Source: Lachnospiraceae bacterium | Lineage (GTDB): Bacteria > Bacillota > Clostridia > Lachnospirales > Lachnospiraceae | Assembly (NCBI GenBank): GCA_030524665.1 | Contig: JAUNGL010000018.1 | Location: forward strand, 1 to 34,927 | Reading direction: 5' to 3' | DNA length: 34,927 nucleotides | Shown here: piece by piece, positions 24,181 to 32,315 of the stretch | How positions within the stretch are numbered: the first letter of the stretch is position 1 | How the letters are laid out: every line of letters starts with the position of its first letter | The notes under the pieces: generated by a model | Told to the model about the DNA's origin: nothing | Seen by the model: only the letters and a program-made list of their open reading frames with translations | The model's database searches: none | Program-made: the position numbers and the translations under genes

Positions 24181-25539
24181 TTACAGTTCATTCGAAACGG
24201 TCAGATTCTTCACCCACCGGTATTTCTTATAATGCAGATACTCGACCGGCAGCTTCAGAATTTCATCCAGATTCAGCACAAAGAAGACCACTGGAACCGG
24301 AAGCTGGAATACGAAAGCTGCCAGCAATCCCATCGGGATTACCACGATCCACATGTTGACCGCATCACAGATCAGCCCGAATCTGGTATCTCCCCCGGCA
24401 CAGAAAATCCCTGCGATGAGCGTTGCACTGATCGACTTTCCTATCATATAGTAGGAGCAGATATACAACATAATCCTCAGGTAGCCCTGCGCCTGCACAC
24501 TTAGATTCGACGCAAACCGCAGAATCAACGGACTGCAGGCCAGCAGGAAAGCCCCTGATACCACACCGGATACCACCGAAATCCGGCACAGTCTCCCGCC
24601 GTATTCCTTTGCCCGTTCCAGATTGCCGCTACCAAGCTCATTTCCGATGACGATTCCGCTCCCTGCACCGATGCCCAGGCAGAAACAGGATATGAGATTT
24701 TTGGCGACTCCAGCAATGGAATTGGCTGCAACCGCATCGTTCCCCATATGCCCCATAATCACAGAAAACATCGTGATTCCGCATCCCCATATGATCTCAT
24801 TCGCAAGCACAGGCATCGTATAGTGATAAAAATCCTTTCTCAGCACACGGTCCGGCTGCCTGAGATACTTCCAGCGGATCCGCACGATATCTTTCTTCGC
24901 ATGTTCTGCGGCTACCAGCAGCAGCTCAATCCCGCGCGCGATGACTGTCGCAAGAGCCGCCCCCCGGATTCCCATTTCCTGTAATCCGCCAAGCCCGAAA
25001 ATCAGCACTGCGTTCAGGATAATATTCAGAATCACGGAAGAAGAACCGTAAACCGTACTCAGAAATGCCCTGCCGCTGTTCTTCATAATGCAGAGGTAAA
25101 TCTGCGAAATGCCCATAAACAGATACGACCAGCTCACCAGACGCAGATAGGGAATCCCAAGTAAGATCAGCTCTTCCTCACCCGTGAAAATACACATCAG
25201 CAGCCCTGGCATAAACAGGGATGCCAGAAAAAATACCGTCGAAATGATCACTGATACCCTCAATACAATGGCAAGCACCTTCTCAACAGCTTCTTTGTCT
25301 CCCTTTCCCCAGTACTGTGCCGCAAGTACCGTCGCACCAATCGTCAGCGCCGCATAGAACAGACTCAGTACGAACTGTACCTGCGTCGCAAGAGACACCG
25401 CAGACAGAGAACTCTGGTCCAGCAGTCCAAGCATCAACGCATCACTCGCACCGACCAGCGCCGTCATCAGATTCTGAAGTGCCATAGGAAGCACAAGCGC
25501 AAACAGCTTCCGATAAAATAAATCCCTTTGACGTTTCAT
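24181..25539 (-). CDS. MATE-family transporter, distinct subgroup
   Basis: This 452-residue twelve-helix protein is MATE-like but differs from the other five in the window. Its start is MKRQRDLFYRKLFALVLPMALQNLMTALVGASDALMLGLLDQSSLSAVSLATQV, without the GN..QQLYN..D motif. The second half has ILRFASNLSVQAQGYLRIM and GIFCAGGDTRFGLICDAVNMW. AAGGAAAT stands before the ATG. It is followed by the acetyltransferase gene and is divergent from an AraC regulator 135 bases away, which probably controls both. Substrate unknown. Confidence 0.88.
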   Translation of the reverse strand: MKRQRDLFYRKLFALVLPMALQNLMTALVGASDALMLGLLDQSSLSAVSLATQVQFVLSLFYAALTIGATVLAAQYWGKGDKEAVEKVLAIVLRVSVIISTVFFLASLFMPGLLMCIFTGEEELILLGIPYLRLVSWSYLFMGISQIYLCIMKNSGRAFLSTVYGSSSVILNIILNAVLIFGLGGLQEMGIRGAALATVIARGIELLLVAAEHAKKDIVRIRWKYLRQPDRVLRKDFYHYTMPVLANEIIWGCGITMFSVIMGHMGNDAVAANSIAGVAKNLISCFCLGIGAGSGIVIGNELGSGNLERAKEYGGRLCRISVVSGVVSGAFLLACSPLILRFASNLSVQAQGYLRIMLYICSYYMIGKSISATLIAGIFCAGGDTRFGLICDAVNMWIVVIPMGLLAAFVFQLPVPVVFFVLNLDEILKLPVEYLHYKKYRWVKNLTVSNEL

Positions 25540-25589
25540 ATTTCCTTCACTTTCTGTCTCCTGTTTTACTTCCTGTATTTCCTTTTATG

Positions 25590-25598
25590 TGCTATAAT
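25590..25598 (+). promoter_or_regulatory. Extended -10 promoter of the AraC regulator gene
   Basis: TGCTATAAT (25590-25598) is a perfect -10 with TGn in front, about 75 bases before the AraC start. No good -35 is seen. The 135-base gap to the divergent MATE gene would also hold the leftward promoter, which I could not place with confidence. Confidence 0.5.
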
Positions 25599-25674
25599 AA
25601 TCCATAAATACAGACTTATCTAGCATTATTTTCGCCATTTATTATAACAATCGTATATTCAGGAGGATACAGCC

Positions 25675-26559
25675 ATGTTTGATCTGGACGTGATGCCGGA
25701 TGCATCCGAAATCATACATTACGATACCATAGGCATCCCGCTCTATATCCGCGAGTTGAAGCTCTCTGCTTATCCGGATATGCGCGCACTCTGCCACTGG
25801 CACGAGGATATCGAATGGATCCGCATTGTAAACGGAAACATGAATTACGAAATCAATGGAAATAGAATCCTTTTGCAAAAGGACGACTGTCTCATGATCA
25901 ATTCCCGGCAAATGCATTACGGTTTTTCCCAGAACTACAGGGAGTGTGACTTTCTCTGCATCCTGTTCCACCCACAGCTCCTCACAGGCTTCCAGCCTTT
26001 ATACCAGCAGTATGTACAGCCCATCACAGAGAACCAGCATCTCGAATATTTGCATTACAGATCCGGTTCGGACGCTGCTTCCCGGGCCTCCGGCCTGCTC
26101 GATCGGATTGTCCAACTGAAAAAGGCGGGAAATCCCGCCTTTGAAATGGAAATCATCGGAACCATGCATTTTCTGTGGGGACTGATCTTCAAAAGCATTC
26201 AGACAGTCTCCGCACAAAACGGCAGACCGGAAGATTCTGAGATCGCCCTCCAGAAAACAATGGTCTCCTATATCTACCAACATTATATGGAAAAAATCAC
26301 TCTAAATGATATTGCTTCCGCTGGAAATGTCTGCCGAAGCAAGTGCTGCAGCATCTTCCGGCACTATCTCCGGCAGTCTCCGATCGACTTCCTGAACGCC
26401 TACCGGCTGAAGGTGAGCTGTCACCTGCTGGCAGCTACTGACACGAGTATCACAGAAATCGCACTGTCATGCGGCTTCAATCATCTGAGCTATTTTTCCA
26501 AGCTGTTCCTGCGCTGCTATGGATGTACGCCAAGGGATTACCGGAACCAGCACCGATGA
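25675..26559 (+). CDS. AraC-family transcription regulator
   Basis: The 294-residue protein has an N-terminal cupin-like effector domain (about 1-150, with CHWHEDIEWIRIVNGNMNYEINGNRILLQKDDCLMINSRQMHYGF). A C-terminal double helix-turn-helix follows (about 195-292, including ITLNDIASAGNVCRSKCCSIFRHYLRQSPIDFLNAYRL and ITEIALSCGFNHLSYFSKLFLRCYGCTPRDYR). This plan is usual for regulators of sugar or sugar-export genes. AGGAGG lies 9 bases before the ATG. It stands back to back with the MATE-acetyltransferase pair and likely controls it. Confidence 0.93.
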   Translation: MFDLDVMPDASEIIHYDTIGIPLYIRELKLSAYPDMRALCHWHEDIEWIRIVNGNMNYEINGNRILLQKDDCLMINSRQMHYGFSQNYRECDFLCILFHPQLLTGFQPLYQQYVQPITENQHLEYLHYRSGSDAASRASGLLDRIVQLKKAGNPAFEMEIIGTMHFLWGLIFKSIQTVSAQNGRPEDSEIALQKTMVSYIYQHYMEKITLNDIASAGNVCRSKCCSIFRHYLRQSPIDFLNAYRLKVSCHLLAATDTSITEIALSCGFNHLSYFSKLFLRCYGCTPRDYRNQHR

Positions 26560-26606
26560 AATCTTCCCAGTCCGGTCATAACATCAGGCTTCCAACACAG
26601 TCATCC

Positions 26607-27467
26607 TCACACCAGCATCAGCATCGTACCTCCGACAATCAGCAGCAACCCGGCAAGTGCTCTGGACGTCAGCTTTTCGTGAAATACAATCCTTGAAAAC
26701 ACAATCGACACCACAATACTCAATTTGTCAATCGGCACAATCAAACTCGCGGGGCCAGACTGCAGTGCTCTGTAGTAACACAGCCAGGAGGCCCCTGTCG
26801 CAATCCCGGAGAAACAGATAAACAGAAGCTCGCTCCGGTCGATTTTCCTGATCTCGGACTGCTTTTTCGTGACAAACACAACGACCCACGCCATCACAAG
26901 CACCACACAGGTCCGGATTGCCGTTCCCAGATTTGAATCCACACCCGAGATTCCGATTTTCCCCAGAATCGATGTCAGGCTCGCAAACACCGAAGATAAT
27001 ACGGCATAGACAAACCAGCTCTTATTGTCCGCCTTCCCTCCGTCTGTCTCTTTCTTCTGGATCATAAACCATGTACCTGCTGCGATACCGATCACACCGA
27101 TTCCCTTCGGAAGATTCACCGTCTCTCCCAAAAACAGAAATGCCAGCAAAATCGTAAGTACCGTACTGAATTTATCAATCGGAACTACTTTGTTGACATC
27201 TCCGAGCTGCAGCGCCTTGAAGTAGCACAGCCAGGAAGCTCCTGTAGACAGGCCTGACAGCACCAGAAACAGAAGCGTCCGCGATGACAGCTCCGAAACC
27301 GCACTCTGGGCACCCGTCACAAAAACCATCATCCACGAAAAGACCAGAACTACAACCGTACGGATCGCCGTCGCAGCATTCGAATCCGTCTTTCTGATTC
27401 CGCATTTCGCAAGCACCGCCGTGATTCCTGCAAAAAAGGCCGAACCGACCGCAAACCCCAGCCACAT
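26607..27467 (-). CDS. EamA/DMT-superfamily transporter with internal duplication
   Basis: The 286-residue protein has ten membrane segments in two EamA repeats. The repeat is visible by eye: KCGIRKTDSNAATAIRTVVVLVFSWMMVFVTG in the first half and GKIGISGVDSNLGTAIRTCVVLVMAWVVVFVTK in the second, each followed by a GASWLCYxxALQ segment. DMT transporters carry amino acids, nucleotides or other metabolites, often outward; the substrate here is unknown. A ribosome site AGAAGGG lies 6 bases before the ATG. It follows the MATE gene at 27623 by 155 bases on the same strand. Confidence 0.9.
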   Translation of the reverse strand: MWLGFAVGSAFFAGITAVLAKCGIRKTDSNAATAIRTVVVLVFSWMMVFVTGAQSAVSELSSRTLLFLVLSGLSTGASWLCYFKALQLGDVNKVVPIDKFSTVLTILLAFLFLGETVNLPKGIGVIGIAAGTWFMIQKKETDGGKADNKSWFVYAVLSSVFASLTSILGKIGISGVDSNLGTAIRTCVVLVMAWVVVFVTKKQSEIRKIDRSELLFICFSGIATGASWLCYYRALQSGPASLIVPIDKLSIVVSIVFSRIVFHEKLTSRALAGLLLIVGGTMLMLV

Positions 27468-27622
27468 ACATATCCCTTCTTCCTAATTCCTGATCACTGG
27501 AAATCTCATCTCCAGCCATCGTTCTCTTTCCAAAAGCATACACCCGTGCCGCATGAAGTGCAATGTCAATTTCAACCTTTTTGCCGACGATGCCTTACGT
27601 ATTGCCTGACTCAAATTTTATT

Positions 27623-28969
27623 TTATCTCCTGATATGCCCCCGCTTCAGCATTGCAAAACAGATCAGAAAGAACAAAATTCCATATACCGTCGTAATCGG
27701 TGTCGCCATTCCCACGTACATCAGGGACGTCTCCGGCAGCCTTGACATGAAAATGGATACGGGAATACGGATACAGAACGCAGAGGAAATCCCCTGTATC
27801 ATGACTGGAATACTTTTGCCGCATCCATTGAAATATCCGATGCAGCTGAACAGAATACAGGTCAGAATACATTCTGCCGACAAGCCTCTCAGATAGGCTG
27901 CGCTCTGCGCAATGACCTCCTCATCCTGCGTAAACAGAGAGGAAAGCTGTGCGCCGCCGAAAAATCCGGCAAGGAACATCAAAGTTCCGAGCGCACATCC
28001 TGTCATCATGGCGGTCATCATACCCTGGCGTGCCCGCTCCTCCTTGCCCGCCCCGATATTCTGTGCCACAAATGCAGAAACGCTCTGCATAATCGAGGAC
28101 GGCACCAGCATAATAAACGATACAATTTTCTGTGCAACTCCATATCCTGCCGCTTCCATCAGTCCCATATTGTTGACCACAGAATTAATGACCAGAAACG
28201 ACACCTGCACCATCGCCTCCTGCAAGGCAATCGGAACACCTACATTCAGTATGCGCTTCAGCTCCCAGCCGTAAACTCTGCACTGTTTCTTTGAAAAAGA
28301 AATCGGAAGCTTCTGCCTGCCAAGTACCCAGATAGACATCAGTACAGAGACCAGCTGTGCCAGAACTGTGGCGAGCGCTGCTCCCGCTGCATCCATATGG
28401 AACACAGCCACAAAAAGTAGATCTCCTATAATATTTACCACGCACGCAACACCGACAAACAGAAACGGCAGATTTGCATTTCCGACTCCGCGCAGCACAC
28501 CGCTGATCACATTGTAGGCAATAATAATCAAAATGCCGCCCGAACAGATCCGGATATAGCTGACTGCCTTCCCATAAGCTTCCTCCGGGGTCTGCATCAG
28601 TCGTACAATGTTTCCGGCAAAGATTTCAAGTACAACCGTCAGTACGATTCCGATCACCGCGAACAGGACGATCGTTGTCCCGACCGCATTCCCCGCCTCC
28701 TCCGGCTTCCTCTCGCCCATGTGCTGGCCAATGATAACCGTCGAACCCATTGCGAGACTTGTGATGACAAAGGTAATCATCTGCATCACAGAACTCCCCG
28801 TACCTACCGCAGAGATGCTCGATGCATCACCGAACTGTCCGACTACCAGCAGATCGACCGCACCGTAAGCTGCCTGCAAAATCAGCGCCCCCAGCACCGG
28901 AACCGCAAATCGGATCAGAGAGCCGAAAACAGATCCCTCTACAAATGAATTTTCTTTTTTATTTCCCAT
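27623..28969 (-). CDS. MATE-family efflux transporter of a MarR operon
   Basis: The 448-residue MATE protein begins MGNKKENSFVEGSVFGSLIRFAVPVLGALILQAAYGAVDLLVVGQFGD and has GVLRGVGNANLPFLFVGVACVVNIIGDLLFV and GAGKEERARQGM, which are family hallmarks. The ATG at 28969 overlaps the end of the marR gene by 11 bases and has AGGAGG 11 bases upstream; a longer frame to 29101 would run through marR and is not needed. MarR proteins commonly repress the pump with which they are co-transcribed and release DNA on binding the pump's substrate. A palindromic operator candidate lies ahead of marR. Substrate unknown. Confidence 0.92.
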   Translation of the reverse strand: MGNKKENSFVEGSVFGSLIRFAVPVLGALILQAAYGAVDLLVVGQFGDASSISAVGTGSSVMQMITFVITSLAMGSTVIIGQHMGERKPEEAGNAVGTTIVLFAVIGIVLTVVLEIFAGNIVRLMQTPEEAYGKAVSYIRICSGGILIIIAYNVISGVLRGVGNANLPFLFVGVACVVNIIGDLLFVAVFHMDAAGAALATVLAQLVSVLMSIWVLGRQKLPISFSKKQCRVYGWELKRILNVGVPIALQEAMVQVSFLVINSVVNNMGLMEAAGYGVAQKIVSFIMLVPSSIMQSVSAFVAQNIGAGKEERARQGMMTAMMTGCALGTLMFLAGFFGGAQLSSLFTQDEEVIAQSAAYLRGLSAECILTCILFSCIGYFNGCGKSIPVMIQGISSAFCIRIPVSIFMSRLPETSLMYVGMATPITTVYGILFFLICFAMLKRGHIRR

Positions 28970-29420
28970 CGCTGTGTTTTCCTCCTTCTCTTCCCGGCAT
29001 CGTATCGTGCAGCCTGCGGATGATCCCGATCGCCTCCATGACTTCTTCATCCGAAATATCCCCAAGCTGCTCTGTCCACGCGCTGTGAAATTCCAGTACA
29101 TGGAGTCTCACACATTCCCTGCCTTCCTCCGTCAGATTCAGCAGCATCACCCTTTTATCTTCTTTCGCCATCTGCTTGGACAGCAGTTCTCTTTTTTCCA
29201 GTTCCTGTATCAGCTTCGTAATGCTCGGCATGGTAATATTCAGCCGGGTACTCACATCACTCACGCGGCAATAGCCCTGCTGCCTCTGGATTTCATCGAC
29301 TGCATCCAGCACATGAATATGCCGCGGCTTCATCCCCTTCGGCAGCTCCGGCAGTGTCTCCACCACGTGCTTTGCCACAAAACAGGCGTCTAACAGACGT
29401 TTCAGACTTGTTGTGTTCAT
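28959..29420 (-). CDS. MarR-family transcription regulator
   Basis: The 153-residue protein has the MarR winged helix: RHIHVLDAVDEIQRQQGYCRVSDVSTRLNITMPSITKLIQELEKRELLSKQMAKEDKRVMLLNLTEEGRECV (about 33-104), between helical dimerisation ends. The wing carries the family's typical D-K-R motif (KEDKRV). It is the first gene of a two-gene operon with a MATE pump whose start it overlaps. A perfect 13-base palindrome (29452-29464) lies 32 bases upstream of its start. Confidence 0.94.
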   Translation of the reverse strand: MNTTSLKRLLDACFVAKHVVETLPELPKGMKPRHIHVLDAVDEIQRQQGYCRVSDVSTRLNITMPSITKLIQELEKRELLSKQMAKEDKRVMLLNLTEEGRECVRLHVLEFHSAWTEQLGDISDEEVMEAIGIIRRLHDTMPGREGGKHSDGK

Positions 29421-29451
29421 TACTTCACCTCTTTTTATTTACTAATAATAA

Positions 29452-29464
29452 TTACCATTGGTAA
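29452..29464. promoter_or_regulatory. Candidate MarR operator
   Basis: TTACCATTGGTAA is a perfect palindrome of two 6-base arms around one base. It lies in an AT-rich promoter-like region just ahead of marR (TATATAT nearby), a usual place for autorepression. Confidence 0.5.
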
Positions 29465-29502
29465 GTATATATCATGAAGCAGCGCCTGTCAACTGTAATA
29501 TA

Positions 29503-29539
29503 CAAAAACACCTGCCGGATCAGCTTTCCCGACAGGTGT
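29503..29539 (-). terminator. Intrinsic terminator after the VanY-type gene
   Basis: On the minus strand ACACCTGTCGG and CCGGCAGGTGT pair with one G-U and a 10-base loop, followed by TTTTTG. It lies 27 bases past the carboxypeptidase stop. Confidence 0.85.
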
Positions 29540-29565
29540 ACCCAATTTTGTACCCTATATCCCGT

Positions 29566-30624
29566 TTATTTTCCTATTGCCCCAAGATATTCCTCCAAAC
29601 AGACTCCCTGCTCATAAATCTCCTTCGCCGCTTCCTTTCCGACGTACCGGAAATGCCACGGCTCTGCGATCACTCCGGTGATATCCGTTTTTTCCGCTGT
29701 ATAGCGCAGGATAAATCCATATTTATAACTGTTCTGCTCCAGCCACTGCCAGATGACAGAGGCATCCTGCTGCTGCCAATCCGCCGTTGTGATATCTACT
29801 GCAATCCCAATCTGGTGTTCACTCGTCCCCGGGACAGCTACCCACTTTTCAGCCAGTGCCCTGGCATCCTCATAGCTGTTTCCTTCTGCCTGATACTCCG
29901 CGATCTTCTCATCCATCAGTTCCTGCTGCATCTCTGTCGTACGGTAGGAGGAAGAAATCTGCGGCAGCATCCCGGCGGCCCTCGCATCATCGAACATCTG
30001 CTGAAGCTCCGGATAGATTCTGCTGTCCACAGACTGACCATTCATAAGCTCTGTCAGATCCATACTATAATCTTCCGGGATCGGGTTCCAGCGGTTGACC
30101 AGAATCAGATTCCAGTCCTCCTCCGAAACATGCTCCGAACCGACGGGAGTTCCGGCCACGCTCTGATAGTTTCCCTGCTTCTGCCCGCTTTCACCATCCG
30201 TTTCTGCCTCCGGAACTGAAGCATCTGTCCGGTTCACATTTCCTGCTCCCTCATTGTTTCCCTCTGTCCATTCTGCTTCCAGGCTCTGGTCACTTGCCTG
30301 AAGCTGTCCTGCTTCCGTCGCCGGAACATTTCCGAAACCTGAGGTTGTCCCGTCCTCCGTCCTCCCTGCGTCCAACTCATCGAGGATCAGGTACTCTTCC
30401 CCATATGACGTCGTTTTTCCTTCCTTTGCTTCGGATGCGGAGGGCAGATCGCCAAAAATCAGTGTCACCGCCAGCACGCTTGCTGCCGCCGCACCTGCCA
30501 GAGTCCCGTAGGATACCACCCGGATGATACTGTCTTTCCGGTTTCTGTGACTGCTGCCCTTTCTTCTTTCTTTTTCTATAGAATCCATTCTGCAGTTTTT
30601 CTGTTTTTCATATCTTTTGTCCAT
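29566..30624 (-). CDS. VanY-family D-alanyl-D-alanine carboxypeptidase, membrane anchored
   Basis: The 352-residue protein has a basic cytoplasmic tail, one membrane helix (about 36-57) and a low-complexity Glu/Gly/Ser linker (about 60-165). A peptidase M15B domain follows (about 170-350). Zinc-site motifs are complete: SSYRTTEMQ (225-233), TSEHQIGIAVD (H270, D277) and EPWHFRYVG (E321, H324). Such enzymes remove the last D-Ala from peptidoglycan stem peptides. No vanA/B/H/X or VanRS genes are nearby, so this is a general cell-wall trimming enzyme, not evidence for glycopeptide resistance. The start at 30624 has GGGGAG 9 bases upstream. Confidence 0.92.
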   Translation of the reverse strand: MDKRYEKQKNCRMDSIEKERRKGSSHRNRKDSIIRVVSYGTLAGAAAASVLAVTLIFGDLPSASEAKEGKTTSYGEEYLILDELDAGRTEDGTTSGFGNVPATEAGQLQASDQSLEAEWTEGNNEGAGNVNRTDASVPEAETDGESGQKQGNYQSVAGTPVGSEHVSEEDWNLILVNRWNPIPEDYSMDLTELMNGQSVDSRIYPELQQMFDDARAAGMLPQISSSYRTTEMQQELMDEKIAEYQAEGNSYEDARALAEKWVAVPGTSEHQIGIAVDITTADWQQQDASVIWQWLEQNSYKYGFILRYTAEKTDITGVIAEPWHFRYVGKEAAKEIYEQGVCLEEYLGAIGK

Positions 30625-30676
30625 GTCTCTCGTCTCCCCTGTGCTTCCCACTCTGTTTTCCCGGACAGGAAACAGC

Positions 30677-30805
30677 GTTACTATTCACGGCCCTGCGGTC
30701 CGCGAACAGTAAGCGGGATAACTCCCCCATAAATAGCAGCAAAACGGCCCGTCTGGCAGGCTATCCGCTGCTAACGCAGCTCCTGTCTGTGGCTGAACTG
30801 TTACC
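30677..30805. repeat. Family B inverted-repeat element between MATE and VanY genes
   Basis: The left end GTTACTATTCACGG (30677) and the right end GGCTGAACTGTTACC (30791-30805) are imperfect inverted copies; the right end matches the left end of the repeat at 7638. The left 38 bases themselves fold (GTTACTATTCACGG with CCGCGAACAGTAAGC). The fold is better on the minus strand, where mismatches become G-U pairs. This fills most of the 268-base gap. The remainder holds CCAGAC/GTCTGG arms (about 30825-30865) after the MATE stop and no clear T-run terminator. Confidence 0.5.
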
Positions 30806-30892
30806 GCAGACAACATCACGGTACATCCCAGACCTGAAAACTATCATACAGGATAACCGTCTGGAAAACTTTAACACGAAGTTGAAAATTTC

Positions 30893-32203
30893 CTAAGAAA
30901 AAGTGAATTTATAATACGGAATCTCAAGAACCAGCATCATAATCCAGCCAAGGATACATGCAAACGCAACTCCCGTAATCCCCATCTTCGGCACGAGCAG
31001 GCAGGTAAACAATACCCGAAAGGAAATTTGCGTCAGCGTTCCAAGCAATGTGATATTCATCCTTCCATTTCCGCGGAAAAATCCCTGAAATGCATTCGTC
31101 ATGCCCGGAAGCCAGTAAAAAAATGCCATGACACCAAAATAACGCAGACATTCAGACAGCATCGTCTCGTCTTCGCCAAATAGTGCAGCCACATATTTTC
31201 CAGACAAAAGCAATGCACAGCAGATAATTCCCCAGTATCCGAATTCCAGCACGATTCCCTTCCGGAATCCGGCTCTGATCCGTTCCTTCTGTTTCGCCCC
31301 GTGATTCTGTGCTGTGAAGGTCATCATCGCATTCGAGATACTGCGGCCCGGAACAAGTGCAAAATCTTCTATTTTTCCGACTGCATTGAATGCCGCTATG
31401 GTGCTGACCCCCAGCGTATTGATCACTCCCTGAATGAGCAGTTTTCCGATCGGCTGGCTGCACTGCTGCAGCGCAGTGACACCGCCGTATCTCAGAGTCT
31501 GTCCCAGCAGTTCTTTTTCCATCCTGAAATCCTGCCGTCTCAAATGCAGGATGGGGACACGTCTCCGGACATAAATCATGCACAGCACTGCGGATACTCC
31601 CTCCGCAATATCCGTCGCCAGCCCTGCCCCGGTAACACCAAGCTTCAGTCCGGCCACAAAAATCACATCCAGTACCGCATTCAGCACGGAAGCAAGTGCC
31701 AGAAACCGGATCGGCGTCTTCGAATCCCCGACACTCCGCAAAGCCGCCGCAAAGATATTATAGAAGCAGGTAAAGGGCATTCCGATAAAAATAATTCTCA
31801 GATAATGCACCGCCATATCCAGTACATCCTCCGGTACATTCATCAAAACAAGCACCTGCTCTGACAGCACCATTCCCCCGGCCAGCACCACAAGTGACAG
31901 AACAGCACCGAGCCAGAGCGTAAGTCCCATCTCCTGCCGCAGCTTTCCATAATCACCTGCGCCGAAAAAGCTGCTCATCAGCACAGAAGCCCCGATGCAG
32001 AGTCCCGTGATTCCCAGAATCAGCAGATTCATCACAGGATCCGCCGTTCCTACTGCTGCAAGCGCATCCGTCCCTGCAAACCGGCCGACGACAATCGAAT
32101 CCACTGCATTGTATGTGAGTTGGAACAAATTTCCAAGTACAAGAGGAATTGCAAACTGAATCAGCTGCTTTGTGATATTTCCTTTTGTAAAATCCTGTAT
32201 CAT
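30893..32203 (-). CDS. MATE-family efflux transporter
   Basis: The 436-residue protein starts MIQDFTKGNITKQLIQFAIPLVLGNLFQLTYNAVDSIVVGRFAGTDALAAVGTADPVMNLL. It has FFGAGDYGKLRQEM, ALRSVGDSKTPIRFLALASVLNAVLDVIFVAGL and, in the second half, FRGNGRMNITLLGTLTQI, all MATE family features. GGAG lies 6 bases before the ATG at 32203; a frame to 32293 has no ribosome site. It follows the glycerate kinase gene by 112 bases without an evident terminator, so the two may be co-transcribed. Substrate unknown. Confidence 0.91.
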   Translation of the reverse strand: MIQDFTKGNITKQLIQFAIPLVLGNLFQLTYNAVDSIVVGRFAGTDALAAVGTADPVMNLLILGITGLCIGASVLMSSFFGAGDYGKLRQEMGLTLWLGAVLSLVVLAGGMVLSEQVLVLMNVPEDVLDMAVHYLRIIFIGMPFTCFYNIFAAALRSVGDSKTPIRFLALASVLNAVLDVIFVAGLKLGVTGAGLATDIAEGVSAVLCMIYVRRRVPILHLRRQDFRMEKELLGQTLRYGGVTALQQCSQPIGKLLIQGVINTLGVSTIAAFNAVGKIEDFALVPGRSISNAMMTFTAQNHGAKQKERIRAGFRKGIVLEFGYWGIICCALLLSGKYVAALFGEDETMLSECLRYFGVMAFFYWLPGMTNAFQGFFRGNGRMNITLLGTLTQISFRVLFTCLLVPKMGITGVAFACILGWIMMLVLEIPYYKFTFS

Positions 32204-32315
32204 ACCCTTCTCCAATATTTCTAACTGTTCAGAACGTTCCACCCAACAGGTCGCAGTCCTGTCGGCTGCACCTGACATCCGATGCACAAACACCGCTCAG
32301 GAGCATTTTGCCCCC

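Noticed and set aside
29566-30624. VanY-like gene as a sign of vancomycin resistance
   Set aside because: No ligase, dehydrogenase, VanX or VanRS genes are nearby, and such carboxypeptidases are common cell-wall enzymes.
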